A stretch of 21,904 bases of DNA from Bacilli bacterium. GTDB lineage: Bacteria > Bacillota_I > Bacilli_A > Izemoplasmatales > Hujiaoplasmataceae. How positions within the stretch are numbered: the stretch's first letter is position 1; the number at the start of each line of letters is the position of its first letter. The notes beneath the pieces were generated by a model, which saw nothing but the letters and a program-made list of their open reading frames with translations, was not told the origin of the DNA and searched no databases. Position numbers and translations under genes: made by a program. The stretch spans positions 1-21,904 of the forward strand of contig JAGYMP010000044.1 in NCBI GenBank assembly GCA_018400565.1, in the 5' to 3' direction. Positions 1 through 7,376 of the stretch are shown piece after piece.

Positions 1-1
1 T

Positions 2-958
2 TTCCCTGAAAAAGGTCTTGTTGAACTCACCGTGGATCAACTCGATTACCGTTCAGAACATGGATGGGCAAATTACGCAAAAGGAGTCATTAAGGAATTC
101 ATCAAACGAGGATTTTTGATTCAACAAGGTTTCGATCTGGCGATTTATGGTAATCTGCCCGAAGGCGCCGGCTTATCAAGCAGTGCATCCTTAGAAATCT
201 TGGTTGCGACAATCCTCAATGATGTCTATTTTTTCGATGTGTCGAAAACAGACTTGGCGCTGTTGTGTCAAAAAGTCGAGAATGATTACATGCACGTCAA
301 TTGTGGCATTATGGACCAATATGTCATCGCCAATGCAAAAAGCAACCATGCTATGCTATTAAACACTGCAAAACTCAGTGCGACACAGGTTAACATTGAT
401 CTTCCCGATCATGAGATTGTCGTCATCAATTCAAAAATCAAACGCGGCCTTGTAAACAGTCAGTACAATGAGCGTCGTAAAGAGTGCGATAAAGCTCTAA
501 AGATTTTTCAAAAGGTATTGTCCGTCAAGCATCTATGTGATTTGACATTGGACCAATTCACAAAAAATGCCCATTTAATTGAGGATGACAATGTGCTTAA
601 ACGTGCACGGCATGTCATCACTGAGCATTACCGGACCATTGACGCACATTATCAGCTCGTCAACGACAATCTCGAAGCATTTGCCCATTCAATCTCAATG
701 AGCCATGATTCCCTCCGCGATGATTTTGAGGTTTCCTCCGAGGAACTCAATTTTCTTGTATCATCCGCCATGAAACACGGAAGTTTAGGATCAAGGATGA
801 CAGGTGCCGGGTTCGGTGGATCGACAGTTAACATCGTGCCTAAAGAAAAAATCGAAGTGTTCAAACAAAACGTCACCGACGACTATAAGAACAAAACCGG
901 TATCATCCCCGATATTTTTGTGATTTTCCCCGAAGACGGCACACACGAAATCAAATGA
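2..958 (+). CDS. galK: galactokinase, 5'-truncated by window edge
   Basis: This is a GHMP-family kinase that phosphorylates galactose to galactose-1-phosphate with ATP, in the cytosolic Leloir pathway. The frame is open to base 2, so the GTG at 32 is internal rather than the start. About 318 residues are visible against a usual ~390, so roughly 70 N-terminal residues, including the galactose-binding signature, lie outside. Visible signatures are the GHMP ATP-binding loop LPEGAGLSSSAS (about bases 155-190), the segment CGIMDQ that carries the catalytic Asp (about 304-321), and the C-terminal glycine-rich motif SRMTGAGFGGS (about 790-825). Its TGA stop overlaps the ATG of the next gene (ATGA at 955-958), so the two are probably translationally coupled. 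No galT or galE is visible. Family assignment is firm. Confidence 0.95.
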   Translation, partial: FPEKGLVELTVDQLDYRSEHGWANYAKGVIKEFIKRGFLIQQGFDLAIYGNLPEGAGLSSSASLEILVATILNDVYFFDVSKTDLALLCQKVENDYMHVNCGIMDQYVIANAKSNHAMLLNTAKLSATQVNIDLPDHEIVVINSKIKRGLVNSQYNERRKECDKALKIFQKVLSVKHLCDLTLDQFTKNAHLIEDDNVLKRARHVITEHYRTIDAHYQLVNDNLEAFAHSISMSHDSLRDDFEVSSEELNFLVSSAMKHGSLGSRMTGAGFGGSTVNIVPKEKIEVFKQNVTDDYKNKTGIIPDIFVIFPEDGTHEIK

Positions 959-1449
959 ACACAATCAGTCGGGGGACCATGAGCGATATACGATCGCTTT
1001 TACGTCTTCGTACACGTGTCATCAAAGACATGGAATATTGGGGCATAAAACAATGGACCAACAATTATCCCAACGAACAAGTCTTAGAAGATGATGTCAA
1101 CCATCATGCGTTGTATGTTCTGAAACACGATCGTTCTTTGATTGCATCTGTGACAATCAAACCCGAAAATGACCCTGCTTATCAGGTTCTGTCTTGGGAG
1201 AGCAACCATGCCATGGTCATCCACCGGTTGATGATCGATCCAACACATATGCGTCAGGGTATTGGTAACAGATTGTTTGCGTTTGCCGAGAAATTGGCAT
1301 ACAACAGGGGATATGACAGCATAAAGGTTGATACCCACCCTGATAATTATCGTATGTTAGGTCTGATCCGGAAAAATGGTTATATAGAAGTCGGTTATAT
1401 GGCATCTATCAACCGGATTGGTTTTGAAAAACAATTAAATCAACATTGA
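955..1449 (+). CDS. GNAT-family N-acetyltransferase
   Basis: This is a 164-residue single-domain Gcn5-related acetyltransferase that transfers acetyl from acetyl-CoA to an unknown amine. The acetyl-CoA pyrophosphate-binding motif (R/Q-x-x-G-x-G/A) is visible as RQGIGNRL (residues 100-107). It is preceded by the beta-4 strand MVIHRLMIDP (87-96) and followed by the typical C-terminal segment with NYRMLGLIRKNGY (131-143), where the family often carries the catalytic Tyr or its neighbour. The start codon is the ATG of the ATGA overlap with galactokinase, which implies coupled translation. The substrate cannot be read from sequence, and co-transcription with galK does not by itself show a role in sugar metabolism. 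A terminator follows at once. Confidence 0.85.
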   Translation: MNTISRGTMSDIRSLLRLRTRVIKDMEYWGIKQWTNNYPNEQVLEDDVNHHALYVLKHDRSLIASVTIKPENDPAYQVLSWESNHAMVIHRLMIDPTHMRQGIGNRLFAFAEKLAYNRGYDSIKVDTHPDNYRMLGLIRKNGYIEVGYMASINRIGFEKQLNQH

Positions 1450-1474
1450 AAAGAGTCATCGCACTCTTTTTTTC
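1449..1474 (+). terminator. intrinsic terminator after galK-GNAT
   Basis: An 8-bp perfect stem AAAAGAGT (1449-1456) / ACTCTTTT (1463-1470) with a 6-nt CATCGC loop runs into a T-tract. It starts on the last base of the acetyltransferase stop codon and sits only about 20 bases before the obgE -10. Confidence 0.8.
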
Positions 1475-1489
1475 TTTGCAACTCGACTG

Positions 1490-1498
1490 TGGTATAAT
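1490..1498 (+). promoter_or_regulatory. extended -10 promoter of obgE
   Basis: TGGTATAAT is a perfect TGn-extended -10 box. No good -35 lies 16-18 bases upstream, because the preceding terminator's T-tract occupies that place. Transcription should start near 1505, giving a leader of about 22 nt. Confidence 0.75.
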
Positions 1499-1527
1499 AA
1501 AAGCAACGAAAGAAAGGAACATCGATT

Positions 1528-2808
1528 ATGTTTATTGACGAAGCAACCATAAAAATAAAAGCAGGTAAAGGCGGTAACGGCATCATTGCATTCCGCCGCG
1601 AGAAACATGTCCCAAAAGGCGGTCCGGCCGGCGGTGACGGCGGCGATGGAGGTTCGGTCTTTTTTATTGCCGATGAAGGCATGACCACACTTCAGGATCT
1701 TAAATTCCAAAAACATGTCCGTGCTGAAAACGGTGAAGACGGCAAACCCAAGAACATGCACGGCAAAAACGGTGAAGATTCAATTCTGGCCGTGCCGATC
1801 GGCACAATCGTTTACGATCAAGAAACCAATGAAGTACTTGCCGATCTCACCGAACATGACCAAAAGGTCTTAATCGCCGAAGGCGGAAAAGGAGGTCGTG
1901 GCAACAAAGCATTTGCGACTTCCCGCAACAAAGCCCCCCGAATCCAAGAAAACGGTAAACCCGGCGAAACCTTGACGATTCGTGTTGAACTCAAACTATT
2001 AGCGGATGTCGGCATCATCGGATTTCCAAGTGTCGGAAAATCGACGTTCATCCGTACAGTTACCGATGCACGACCGAAGGTCGCTGATTATCATTTCACA
2101 ACGCTTATTCCCAATCTCGGTGTCGTTAATATGCAAGGTGTCGAATCCTTTGTGTTAGCTGATATGCCGGGCTTGATTGAAGGCGCTTCAAAAGGGACGG
2201 GTTTAGGTATTCAGTTCCTCAAACATATCGAACGAACCCGTGTGCTTTTGCATATGCTCGATATGTCTGAAATGAATCCCCGCAATCCATATAAAGACTA
2301 TGTTACCATCAACGACGAACTAAAAAGTTACCGTTATGACTTGCAAAAAAGACCCCAAATCGTGGTTGCCAACAAGATGGATGCACCAGGGGCACAGAAG
2401 CGCCTAGATGATTTCAAACAAAAAACCGGCACTGATGTCACCGTCATTCCCATCTCCACCATTACCAAGGACAATGTGACTTATCTCTTGCAGAAGACAA
2501 AAGAACTGCTGGATAAAACCGATCCGTTTCCTATCTACGATGCCATGGATGTTGGCGGACATATGCGTTATGTGCATGAAGAAGGCATGGATTTTATCAT
2601 CAAAAAAGAAAAAGAAGGCATTTTCAGAGTGACGGGCAGCATGGTTGAGAACATGGCTTCTAAGCATAATCTTAATTCAGCGGAAGCCATGTCACGCTTC
2701 TTAAATGCTCTGAAAAACAAAGGACTCGATGATAAATTGCGCGACGCCGGTGCCCAAGACGGTGACACGATTATTCTGAATAATCAAGAATTTGAGTTTG
2801 TCGAGTAA
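1528..2808 (+). CDS. obgE: Obg/CgtA family GTPase
   Basis: This is an essential GTPase linked to late 50S ribosome maturation and stress signalling. At 426 residues it has the full family length. The N-terminal Obg fold (about 1-158) has the typical glycine-rich stretches, such as GKGGNG and GGPAGGDGGDGG. The G domain shows G1 GFPSVGKS (165-172), the G2 TT at 191-192, G3 DMPG (212-215), G4 NKMD (282-285) and a G5-like ISTIT (309-313). An OCT-type C-terminal domain (about 350-426) follows. The ATG at 1528 is preceded by AAAGGA at 1513-1518 with a 9-nt gap. The promoter and the upstream terminator make it the first gene of its own unit. No terminator is seen after it, so some read-through into ruvA is likely. 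Confidence 0.97.
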   Translation: MFIDEATIKIKAGKGGNGIIAFRREKHVPKGGPAGGDGGDGGSVFFIADEGMTTLQDLKFQKHVRAENGEDGKPKNMHGKNGEDSILAVPIGTIVYDQETNEVLADLTEHDQKVLIAEGGKGGRGNKAFATSRNKAPRIQENGKPGETLTIRVELKLLADVGIIGFPSVGKSTFIRTVTDARPKVADYHFTTLIPNLGVVNMQGVESFVLADMPGLIEGASKGTGLGIQFLKHIERTRVLLHMLDMSEMNPRNPYKDYVTINDELKSYRYDLQKRPQIVVANKMDAPGAQKRLDDFKQKTGTDVTVIPISTITKDNVTYLLQKTKELLDKTDPFPIYDAMDVGGHMRYVHEEGMDFIIKKEKEGIFRVTGSMVENMASKHNLNSAEAMSRFLNALKNKGLDDKLRDAGAQDGDTIILNNQEFEFVE

Positions 2809-2880
2809 GAATTTAAAAAAATAAAACGATGGTTTTGTGATGTTAATATAGATTAAGATGTTTTATATATGAATATAAGA

Positions 2881-2886
2881 TATAAT
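2881..2886 (+). promoter_or_regulatory. candidate -10 for ruvA
   Basis: TATAAT sits 61 bases before the ruvA ATG in a very AT-rich spacer. There is no TG extension and no convincing -35, so it is a weak prediction. The rest of the 139-base obgE-ruvA gap holds no hairpin or other signal I can support. Confidence 0.35.
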
Positions 2887-2947
2887 ATAAATGTATTTCA
2901 TATGGTTTTTATATGTTAAATTTTATTTGGAAAAACGAGGCGATTGC

Positions 2948-3502
2948 ATGTATAGTTATATAAAAGGAACAATCACAGAAATAAAAGCGGCCAGTATCAC
3001 AGTTGAAAATCACGGTATTGGCTATAAAATCATCACACCAAATCCGTTCAAATTCCAAAAAAACGAAGAAATGACCATCTATCTTTATCAACGAGTTATG
3101 GACGATAAGATTATCCTGTATGGTTTTAAAAGCAGACGTGAGAAAGATCTATTCATCAAACTTATTTCGGTGAGCGGGATCGGTCCAAAGAGTGCCAATG
3201 CCATTCTGGCGAGCGGAAGTGTTGATGCGATATCACGGGCGATTGAAAACGGCGAGCATAAATACTTGCAACAATTTCCCGGGATCGGTCCGAAAGCGAG
3301 CCAGCAGATCGTACTGGATCTCAAAGGTAAAATTGACATCGATTCGTCCAAGGAAACAAGCGATTCTTTGGCGGAGGTTGAAGAAGCTTTATCAGCTTTG
3401 GGCTACAATAAACGGGAAATCAGACGAGCAATGAAACACTTGGATTCTGAAGAAAAAACCGATGTTCTTGTGAAACAAGCATTGAAAAACATGTTGAAAT
3501 GA
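2948..3502 (+). CDS. ruvA: Holliday junction branch-migration protein RuvA
   Basis: RuvA binds four-way DNA junctions as a tetramer and docks the RuvB helicase for branch migration. The 184-residue protein starts at the ATG at 2948, which has GAGG at 2937-2940, 7 nt upstream. The frame stays open upstream, but the added residues are hydrophobic and unlike RuvA. Domain I is an OB fold (1-62). Domain II holds two helix-hairpin-helix motifs, ISVSGIGPKSANAI (73-86) and QFPGIGPKASQQI (109-121). Domain III (about 138-184) is the RuvB-binding UBA-like module. It is slightly short for the family (usually about 200), mostly in the linker. ruvB, normally adjacent, is not in the window, yet domain III is intact, so RuvB is expected elsewhere. 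Confidence 0.95.
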   Translation: MYSYIKGTITEIKAASITVENHGIGYKIITPNPFKFQKNEEMTIYLYQRVMDDKIILYGFKSRREKDLFIKLISVSGIGPKSANAILASGSVDAISRAIENGEHKYLQQFPGIGPKASQQIVLDLKGKIDIDSSKETSDSLAEVEEALSALGYNKREIRRAMKHLDSEEKTDVLVKQALKNMLK

Positions 3503-3521
3503 ACACATAAACACAAAAATG

Positions 3522-3556
3522 AAAGAGCAACGATTACGTTGCTCTTTTTATTTTTG
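3522..3556 (+). terminator. intrinsic terminator after ruvA
   Basis: An 11-bp stem AAAGAGCAACG (3522-3532) / CGTTGCTCTTT (3537-3547) with an ATTA tetraloop is followed by a T-rich tail. Confidence 0.88.
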
Positions 3557-3560
3557 CTAT

Positions 3561-3589
3561 AAAAAAAGAACCTGATCATACAGGTTCTT
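3561..3589 (-). terminator. intrinsic terminator of asparaginase, overlapping its stop codon
   Basis: Stem AAGAACCTG (3566-3574) / CAGGTTCTT (3581-3589) with a 6-nt loop. On the minus strand it runs into seven U residues (A-run at 3561-3567). One arm encodes the last codons of the asparaginase and the stop codon (3576-3578) lies in the loop. Confidence 0.8.
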
Positions 3590-4568
3590 GGATGTCGAAC
3601 ACTTGTTTAAGATAATCAAAATCATTTGAAATACTCAAAGCGATTATTAATAACATTCGTGCTTTTTGACCGTTTAGATAAGGTGCAAGGATACACCCGA
3701 TTGATGTCAAGTTTTTACCCCCGCCTTCATAACCGTATGTATCCAACACACGACCGGAAGGACAGCGTGAACAAATAATCACGGGAATATTTTCTTCAAG
3801 AGCATGTTTGATGCCGGGTAACATAGTAGGCGGAAGATTCCCGCGTCCCATCGCTTCAATGACAATGCCGGAGGTATGAACGTGGTCGACAAGGTGATCG
3901 AGAAGTAAGGAGTCAGCTCCGGAAAATGCTTTTAATAAATGAACATTGTCAACAAGTTCAGATGTCGGAATCTTGATTCTGGAGTAATTCATGTGACGAT
4001 AGAAGATAACCTGTCCATTATCAACGATACCGAGCGGACCATAATCCAGTGACTTAAAGGTATCCAAAGTGAGTGTGTTGGTTTTTTGAACCTCACATGC
4101 CGCATTGATTTGATCGTTCATTACAACAAGCACACCCTGATTGATTGCATTCTCAGAACGTGCGACCAGTATCGATGACACAAGATTATTCAATCCATCA
4201 AAACCGAGTTCGGAACTTGACTTCATGGAGCCAGTGACGACAATGGGTTTTTGTGTCTGACACACTATGTCAAGAAAGAATGCTGTCTCCTCCAATGTAT
4301 CAGTACCGTGAACAACGACAATACCATCAACATCATCACGGTCAACCAAAGGTTGGATTGTATTTGCAATTTCCATCATCATCAAAGGCGTTAATGAAGG
4401 AGAAGGAACTTTGGAAAATTCAATTGTCTCAAGGTTGTCATAGATTGATGCAGCCAAAAGATTTTGCATGATCTCATCCGCAGATAATGCAGGAACAACA
4501 GAATGGTCTGTATCCCTAATTCGCATTGAGATGGTACCGCCTGTAAATATCATGTAAACCTTACCCAT
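3576..4568 (-). CDS. ansA: L-asparaginase family amidohydrolase
   Basis: It is predicted to hydrolyse asparagine to aspartate and ammonia. The 330-residue protein has no signal peptide, so it is cytosolic. The first signature is FTGGTIS (8-14), with the nucleophile-type Thr at 12. The second is VVHGTDTLEET (86-95), with the Thr-Asp pair at 89-90. The strand GVLVVMNDQI and the FKSLDYGPLG segment are also typical. The position aligning by eye with Lys162 of the E. coli type II triad is Glu139, a change I believe also occurs in other bacterial asparaginase-like proteins. The start has a perfect AAGGAGG (4575-4581) 6 nt upstream. The gene is monocistronic, with its own extended -10 promoter and a terminator. 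Aspartate made here could feed NadB, encoded nearby. Glutaminase or other amidase activity is not excluded. Confidence 0.9.
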   Translation of the reverse strand: MGKVYMIFTGGTISMRIRDTDHSVVPALSADEIMQNLLAASIYDNLETIEFSKVPSPSLTPLMMMEIANTIQPLVDRDDVDGIVVVHGTDTLEETAFFLDIVCQTQKPIVVTGSMKSSSELGFDGLNNLVSSILVARSENAINQGVLVVMNDQINAACEVQKTNTLTLDTFKSLDYGPLGIVDNGQVIFYRHMNYSRIKIPTSELVDNVHLLKAFSGADSLLLDHLVDHVHTSGIVIEAMGRGNLPPTMLPGIKHALEENIPVIICSRCPSGRVLDTYGYEGGGKNLTSIGCILAPYLNGQKARMLLIIALSISNDFDYLKQVFDIQEPV

Positions 4569-4592
4569 AAATAGCCTCCTTCATATAAGACA

Positions 4593-4601
4593 ATTATAAC
4601 A
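4593..4601 (-). promoter_or_regulatory. extended -10 promoter of asparaginase gene
   Basis: Read on the minus strand this is TGTTATAAT, a perfect TGn-extended -10, 24 bases upstream of the ATG. The hexamer 17 bases further upstream (TCGTCT) is not a usable -35. Confidence 0.75.
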
Positions 4602-4819
4602 CGCAAATGATACTGAGACGAAAACAAATTTACCCCACGTCCTACATATAATTCAAGGTTGTTTTATAACCGACAATATTTTTAGCGCCAAATTTACAAA
4701 AACTAGTAATCCTTATTTATACACTATCTCCACATTATAAGCCATGATCGCCAGATATAGATTGATTCATTAACTTAACATAATATATATTATAGGAAGT
4801 AAATCGAGATATTTTTAAA

Positions 4820-4836
4820 CGGGGTATTTCTCCCCG
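4820..4836. repeat. short GC-rich hairpin in spacer
   Basis: CGGGG (4820-4824) / CCCCG (4832-4836) with a 7-nt TATTTCT loop stands out in very AT-rich surroundings. There is no T-tract on either side, so it does not look like an ordinary terminator. Confidence 0.5.
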
Positions 4837-4901
4837 ATATATTATCTATGCGTATGAATGAAACGAAAACCATGGGTCTTAAGGCTGCTTCGCTTATGTT
4901 A

Positions 4902-4932
4902 AATATGCTCATTTAACACTAGTGAGCATATT
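4902..4932. repeat. 10-bp perfect inverted repeat
   Basis: AATATGCTCA (4902-4911) and TGAGCATATT (4923-4932) are perfect inverted arms around an 11-nt loop, and the self-complementary CACTAGTG (4917-4924) overlaps one arm. No U-tract follows in either direction. It could be an operator, an RNA hairpin or a mobile-element relic; the sequence does not decide. Confidence 0.55.
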
Positions 4933-5064
4933 GATTTCACTTCTTATGAGCTAGACGACTTTTACCGGATGGTGACCTACAAAACGGCTCTTAAAACAAC
5001 TTTTCTATGCATACCTTACCTTATACCTTGGGTAATCGGTTTAAATTCAATCAGTTACATAAAT

Positions 5065-5090
5065 AAAAAAGAGCAAACAATCATTTGCCC
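5065..5090 (-). terminator. terminator of the nadA-nadB-PHP operon
   Basis: On the minus strand, GGGCAAA and TTTGCTC form a 7-bp stem (one G-U pair) around a 6-nt loop (plus-strand arms 5071-5077 and 5084-5090), followed by six U residues. It begins directly next to the phosphatase stop codon. Confidence 0.8.
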
Positions 5091-5894
5091 TTATAAATCA
5101 AGTTCTTCTTCTACTGCAATACCGAGTTCGTCTGCAAAAGCATATGCACGTTCAACGTCTTTGTCATATAGATGGTTTGGTTGATGTGCATCGGATGACA
5201 CAATGACTTTTGCGTTCTTCTTTTTTACGCGTTGCCAAAATTCCTTCCGCGGATAACGATATCGTTTTTCGCCGTTTATTTCAATTGGTTTTTTTCTGAT
5301 CCCATTTGTATTAATCTCAAGTGGAACATCATATCGAATTGAAGCTTCGATGATAAGATCGGAAATCTGTTCTATTTCCTTGGTGAACTCATGAACATTG
5401 ATTAACATAACATCAGGATGACATAGAAATGCGAAGCATCCGGATTTCATTCCTTCAATGACGATGTCTGCATAAGATTCTAAATGCTTGATCGTCGACA
5501 AACGATACACACTGCGAAGATTATTTTGCGATGTTTCATCGATGATGTAATGTTGTCCGAGCGCAAGATAATCAAGATTTAATAATAAACGCTTGTAGTA
5601 GTCATCATGATTTGGGAGATATTCAATCTCAACTGCTCGTAATACATTGATTTTATCTTGGTACTCTTTTCTCGCTTTCTCACATTGTTTAAGATAAAGC
5701 GGATACTCTTTGGGAACCATGCGCAAACTGCGGTCGGTGAACTCGTCCATAGGTCCGTGATCGGATATTCCAATTGTATCAAAGCCGAGTTCAATTGCTT
5801 TTTTGACATAATCATCGACTGTACCGGTGGCATGATTGCAAAGATATGTATGCGTGTGGTAATTGTTTTTCATCAGTTGATTCTGAGATGACAT
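5091..5894 (-). CDS. PHP-domain phosphoesterase, HisJ-like (histinol-phosphatase type)
   Basis: This is a 267-residue metal-dependent PHP phosphoesterase, closest in layout to histidinol-phosphatases of the HisJ/HisK type. Metal ligands are visible in order: HTH (13-15), SDHG (44-47), Glu in AVEIEYLPNH (about 88-96), GQH (113-115), CHPD (158-161) and SSDAH (233-237). This is the full PHP set, so the enzyme should be active. The ATG at 5894 has AAAGGA upstream and overlaps the end of nadB by 22 bases. A second ATG at 5873 (TGATGA with the nadB stop) begins right before the HxH motif and would suit the family length too. No histidine genes are visible. Its place as last gene of the NAD operon suggests another phosphate ester may be the real substrate. 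Confidence 0.85.
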   Translation of the reverse strand: MSSQNQLMKNNYHTHTYLCNHATGTVDDYVKKAIELGFDTIGISDHGPMDEFTDRSLRMVPKEYPLYLKQCEKARKEYQDKINVLRAVEIEYLPNHDDYYKRLLLNLDYLALGQHYIIDETSQNNLRSVYRLSTIKHLESYADIVIEGMKSGCFAFLCHPDVMLINVHEFTKEIEQISDLIIEASIRYDVPLEINTNGIRKKPIEINGEKRYRYPRKEFWQRVKKKNAKVIVSSDAHQPNHLYDKDVERAYAFADELGIAVEEELDL

Positions 5895-7375
5895 CCGATG
5901 CTTTCCTTTCTGTTTAACGCTTGTTCATTAATTTTCATTGCTGTTGTCACCATGTTTAAGGTTTCGTAATAGGGTCGCGTTCTGTTTGGTTCTTTGATCA
6001 GGTTTTCTTTAATTTCGCTTAAAATTTTGTGAGTTGATTGCAGTCCTTTTGTGGTTCGGACAATGCCGACATGTTCGTCCATGAGATCGCCGATTTTTTT
6101 ACGAATCGGTTTATAATTGAATTGATGCTCATTCATGTGATGTAATGTATCCTTGAATGTATACGTCTCTTTACACGTATCAGTTGCATTGATCTTTTTT
6201 GCAATTGCATCACCAAACACGATGCACTCCAACAACGAATTTGAAGCTAAACGGTTGGCGCCATGAACACCGGTGTATGCTGTTTCTCCCAGAGCAAACA
6301 GTCCGGTTAATCGTGTTTTACCTTGTAGGTCGGTTTCGATTCCACCGCATAAAAAATGTTCACAGGGCGATACGGGAATCAAATCTTTCCCCAACGTTAT
6401 ACCGTGTTTTCTCAAGTGCTTATCGATCCCCGGGAATCGTTTTTGTAGATCCGTTGTCTCAAGATGACGTGTGTCTAAATAAACATGGTCGGTCCATGTG
6501 TCATACATTTCCCGGAAGATTGATTGTGAAACGATATCACGAGGAGCGAGCTCCATATGTTTTGGATCGTATTTTTGCATAAAACGTTTATGGTCGATGT
6601 TGATCAAATGCGCTCCTTCACCACGGAGTGCTTCGGTGATCAGGAATTTTTTTCGGCTTTTGTTTGTTTCATCATGAAACGCCGTGGGATGAAATTGAAT
6701 AAATTCCATGTCTCTCGTCGGTACACCGACACGATCAACCATGCCGATGCCATCGCCTGTGGCACTTAGATCATTGGTGGTGGATCCATAGACCGATCCG
6801 ATGCCGCCGGTAGCCAATACGGTATGTGTTGCTGTGATGGCTTCATATTTGTTATCTGTGAGGATGGTGGCACCCATACATGTATTTTCATTTACAATCA
6901 AATTTAGAGCCATTGCACCGTCTATCAATGTGATGTTCGGTTGAGCCATGATTTTTTTCTGCAAAGCCCTTGTGACGAAAAAGCCGGACCGATCACCGCC
7001 AATATGCAATATGCGATGCCGTGTGTGTCCGCCTTCCTTTGTGAATAAAAAACCATCCGTATCGTCCATGTCAAATGAAACTCCGAAATCAATGAGTTTG
7101 TTGATGACGTTCCGGGCATTCTCTACCAAAAAACGGACAGCTTCTATTTGGTTATGGTAGGATCCGGCTTCCATGGTGTCTTTGACATGGCTTTCAAGGT
7201 TAACCGGCGTGTCATCCATCTCGGCTGCGATACCACCCTGTGCAAGCATGGAACTTGAATGGTCGATTTTTTCTTTGGCCAGGAGAATAACTTCTTTGTC
7301 TGGGTTTATGTTCAGCGCAACGAATAATCCGGCCAATCCGGAACCAATGACTAACACATCCGTATGTTTTGCCAT
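5873..7375 (-). CDS. nadB: L-aspartate oxidase
   Basis: This cytosolic FAD enzyme oxidises aspartate to iminoaspartate, the first step of de novo NAD synthesis. The 500-residue protein opens with a dinucleotide-binding motif, GSGLAG (11-16). It has the flavin contact SSMLAQGGIA, the GHTRHRILH and GGDRSG segments, MEFIQFHPTA and ALRGEGAHLI with its active-site Arg, and near the end GVHGANRLASNSLLE, a hallmark of the NadB/SdhA family. It is a little shorter than E. coli NadB (about 540), mostly at the C-terminus. Only one base separates its ATG from the nadA stop, and no strong SD is seen, so translation is probably coupled. The product is condensed by NadA. Confidence 0.95.
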   Translation of the reverse strand: MAKHTDVLVIGSGLAGLFVALNINPDKEVILLAKEKIDHSSSMLAQGGIAAEMDDTPVNLESHVKDTMEAGSYHNQIEAVRFLVENARNVINKLIDFGVSFDMDDTDGFLFTKEGGHTRHRILHIGGDRSGFFVTRALQKKIMAQPNITLIDGAMALNLIVNENTCMGATILTDNKYEAITATHTVLATGGIGSVYGSTTNDLSATGDGIGMVDRVGVPTRDMEFIQFHPTAFHDETNKSRKKFLITEALRGEGAHLINIDHKRFMQKYDPKHMELAPRDIVSQSIFREMYDTWTDHVYLDTRHLETTDLQKRFPGIDKHLRKHGITLGKDLIPVSPCEHFLCGGIETDLQGKTRLTGLFALGETAYTGVHGANRLASNSLLECIVFGDAIAKKINATDTCKETYTFKDTLHHMNEHQFNYKPIRKKIGDLMDEHVGIVRTTKGLQSTHKILSEIKENLIKEPNRTRPYYETLNMVTTAMKINEQALNRKESIGCHLRIN

Positions 7376-7376
7376 G

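Larger units (their letters stand above)
4602..5064. other. long AT-rich non-coding spacer
   Basis: This is the only stretch above 300 bases without a recognisable gene. Every frame I read is broken by stops, and I recognise no protein remnant, tRNA or rRNA. It contains two hairpins (4820-4836 and 4902-4932), listed separately. It might hold a small RNA, a decayed mobile element or nothing functional. Confidence 0.6.

Noticed and set aside
2891..2947. N-terminal extension of RuvA
   Set aside because: The added 19 residues are unlike RuvA, lie on the spacer and precede a good SD for the ATG at 2948.
4811..5050. Possible terminal inverted repeats of a small mobile element (TTTTTAAACGG near 4813 and GGTTTAAATTC near 5039)
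   Set aside because: The match is short, AT-rich and imperfect, with no target duplication or transposase remnant seen.
4969..5184. Open frame of 71 codons on the plus strand over the spacer and the end of the PHP gene
   Set aside because: Its second half is antisense to the PHP gene, it has no SD, it crosses the operon terminator, and its Ser-rich run is the complement of the phosphatase's acidic tail.
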